NCBI GenBank assembly: GCA_009926905.1
Contig: RFNX01000635.1
Span: forward strand, 1-6,273
DNA from: Flavobacteriales bacterium
GTDB taxonomy: Bacteria > Bacteroidota > Bacteroidia > Flavobacteriales_D > Crocinitomicaceae
Length of the DNA stretch: 6,273 bases
Direction: 5' to 3'
Within the stretch, counting starts at the first letter, position 1. The number at the start of each line of letters is the position of its first letter. Positions 6,212 to 6,273 of the stretch are shown here, piece after piece. The position numbers and the translations under genes were made by a program. Under the pieces are notes generated by a model. That model saw only the letters and a program-made list of their open reading frames with translations. It was not told where the DNA came from and did not search any database.

Positions 6212-6219
6212 TAACTTTA
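6212..6219 (+). promoter_or_regulatory. weak candidate promoter element after pyrB
   Basis: TAACTTTA differs from the TAnnTTTG consensus only at the last base, and TTG at 6191-6193 lies 18 nt upstream as a possible -33 element. ATG codons follow at 6222 and 6225. It would suit a near-leaderless gene running out of the window, but a minus-strand terminator overlapping the same stretch makes a chance match more likely. Confidence 0.2.
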
Positions 6220-6221
6220 GG

Positions 6222-6273
6222 ATGATGAATCAAAAAGTGGTAGTTTCCTTTTTGGAAATAACCACTCAACACC
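6222..6273 (+). CDS. doubtful 5' end of an open frame running off the right edge
   Basis: From ATG 6222 (or 6225) the frame stays open to the end of the window, reading MMNQKVVVSFLEITTQH. Seventeen codons are too few to identify a family or show coding bias. A weak promoter-like box precedes it, but a long hairpin with terminator features on the other strand covers most of it (6232-6266), which argues against coding. It is listed only so that it can be checked with more sequence. Confidence 0.2.
   Translation, partial: MMNQKVVVSFLEITTQH
6232..6266 (-). terminator. intrinsic terminator of a convergent minus-strand gene
   Basis: Bases 6236-6248 pair with 6254-6266 around a 5-nt loop: 11 Watson-Crick pairs, one G-T wobble (6243/6259) and one A-A mismatch (6242/6260). 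Read on the minus strand, the stem is followed at once by five T residues (complement of 6236-6232), the classical intrinsic terminator layout. On the + strand the hairpin is followed by CAACACC with no T-tract, so it would terminate pyrB transcription only poorly. A minus-strand TGA at 6268-6266 abuts the stem and could be the stop codon of that gene. I infer a convergent gene just past the right edge. Confidence 0.6.

Noticed and set aside
1..6273. CRISPR arrays, tRNA/rRNA genes, insertion sequences or a new defence system
   Set aside because: No regularly spaced repeats, RNA gene signatures, transposase motifs or unfamiliar gene clusters are visible; almost all of the window is conserved housekeeping genes.

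Overview
This AT-rich window carries a compact block of housekeeping genes, all on the + strand. The likely source is a member of the Bacteroidota, probably of the Flavobacteriales. Three features support this: two promoter elements match the Bacteroidota -7 consensus TAnnTTTG exactly (1407-1414 and 4694-4701), no start codon has a convincing Shine-Dalgarno sequence, and the TonB protein has a glycine-rich rather than proline-rich linker. A species cannot be named from the sequence alone.

Layout: the first 74 bases are the 3' end of an unidentified gene, followed 3 nt later by nhaA (78-1235, GTG start), a Na+/H+ antiporter. An intergenic stretch (1236-1438) holds heptamer-type repeats, a possible weak hairpin and a promoter for the next operon. 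That operon encodes the ExbB-ExbD-TonB energy-transduction complex (1439-2200, 2184-2582, 2670-3422) and ends with folC (3412-4629), whose start lies inside the tonB reading frame. After a 77-nt gap with its own promoter come pyrR (4707-5255) and pyrB (5248-6177), which overlap by 8 nt. The last ~95 bases hold a strong hairpin whose T-tract lies on the minus strand. It reads best as the terminator of a convergent gene just beyond the window.

How the genes work together: ExbB and ExbD form the proton-driven motor and TonB passes its energy to outer-membrane receptors. NhaA, just upstream, works on the same proton gradient, though it is probably a separate transcription unit. FolC makes and polyglutamylates folate; it shares the operon but has no obvious mechanistic link to TonB. 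PyrR and PyrB belong to pyrimidine metabolism (regulator/uracil phosphoribosyltransferase and aspartate transcarbamoylase).

Nothing here looks like a new defence, mobile or biosynthetic system. The points most worth a second look are small-scale: pyrR appears to be transcribed as a leaderless mRNA, leaving no room for a PyrR-dependent attenuator; PyrR has lost some of the residues used for RNA contact in Bacillus; the ExbB start should be placed downstream of a promoter element; and a convergent terminator sits at the right edge.
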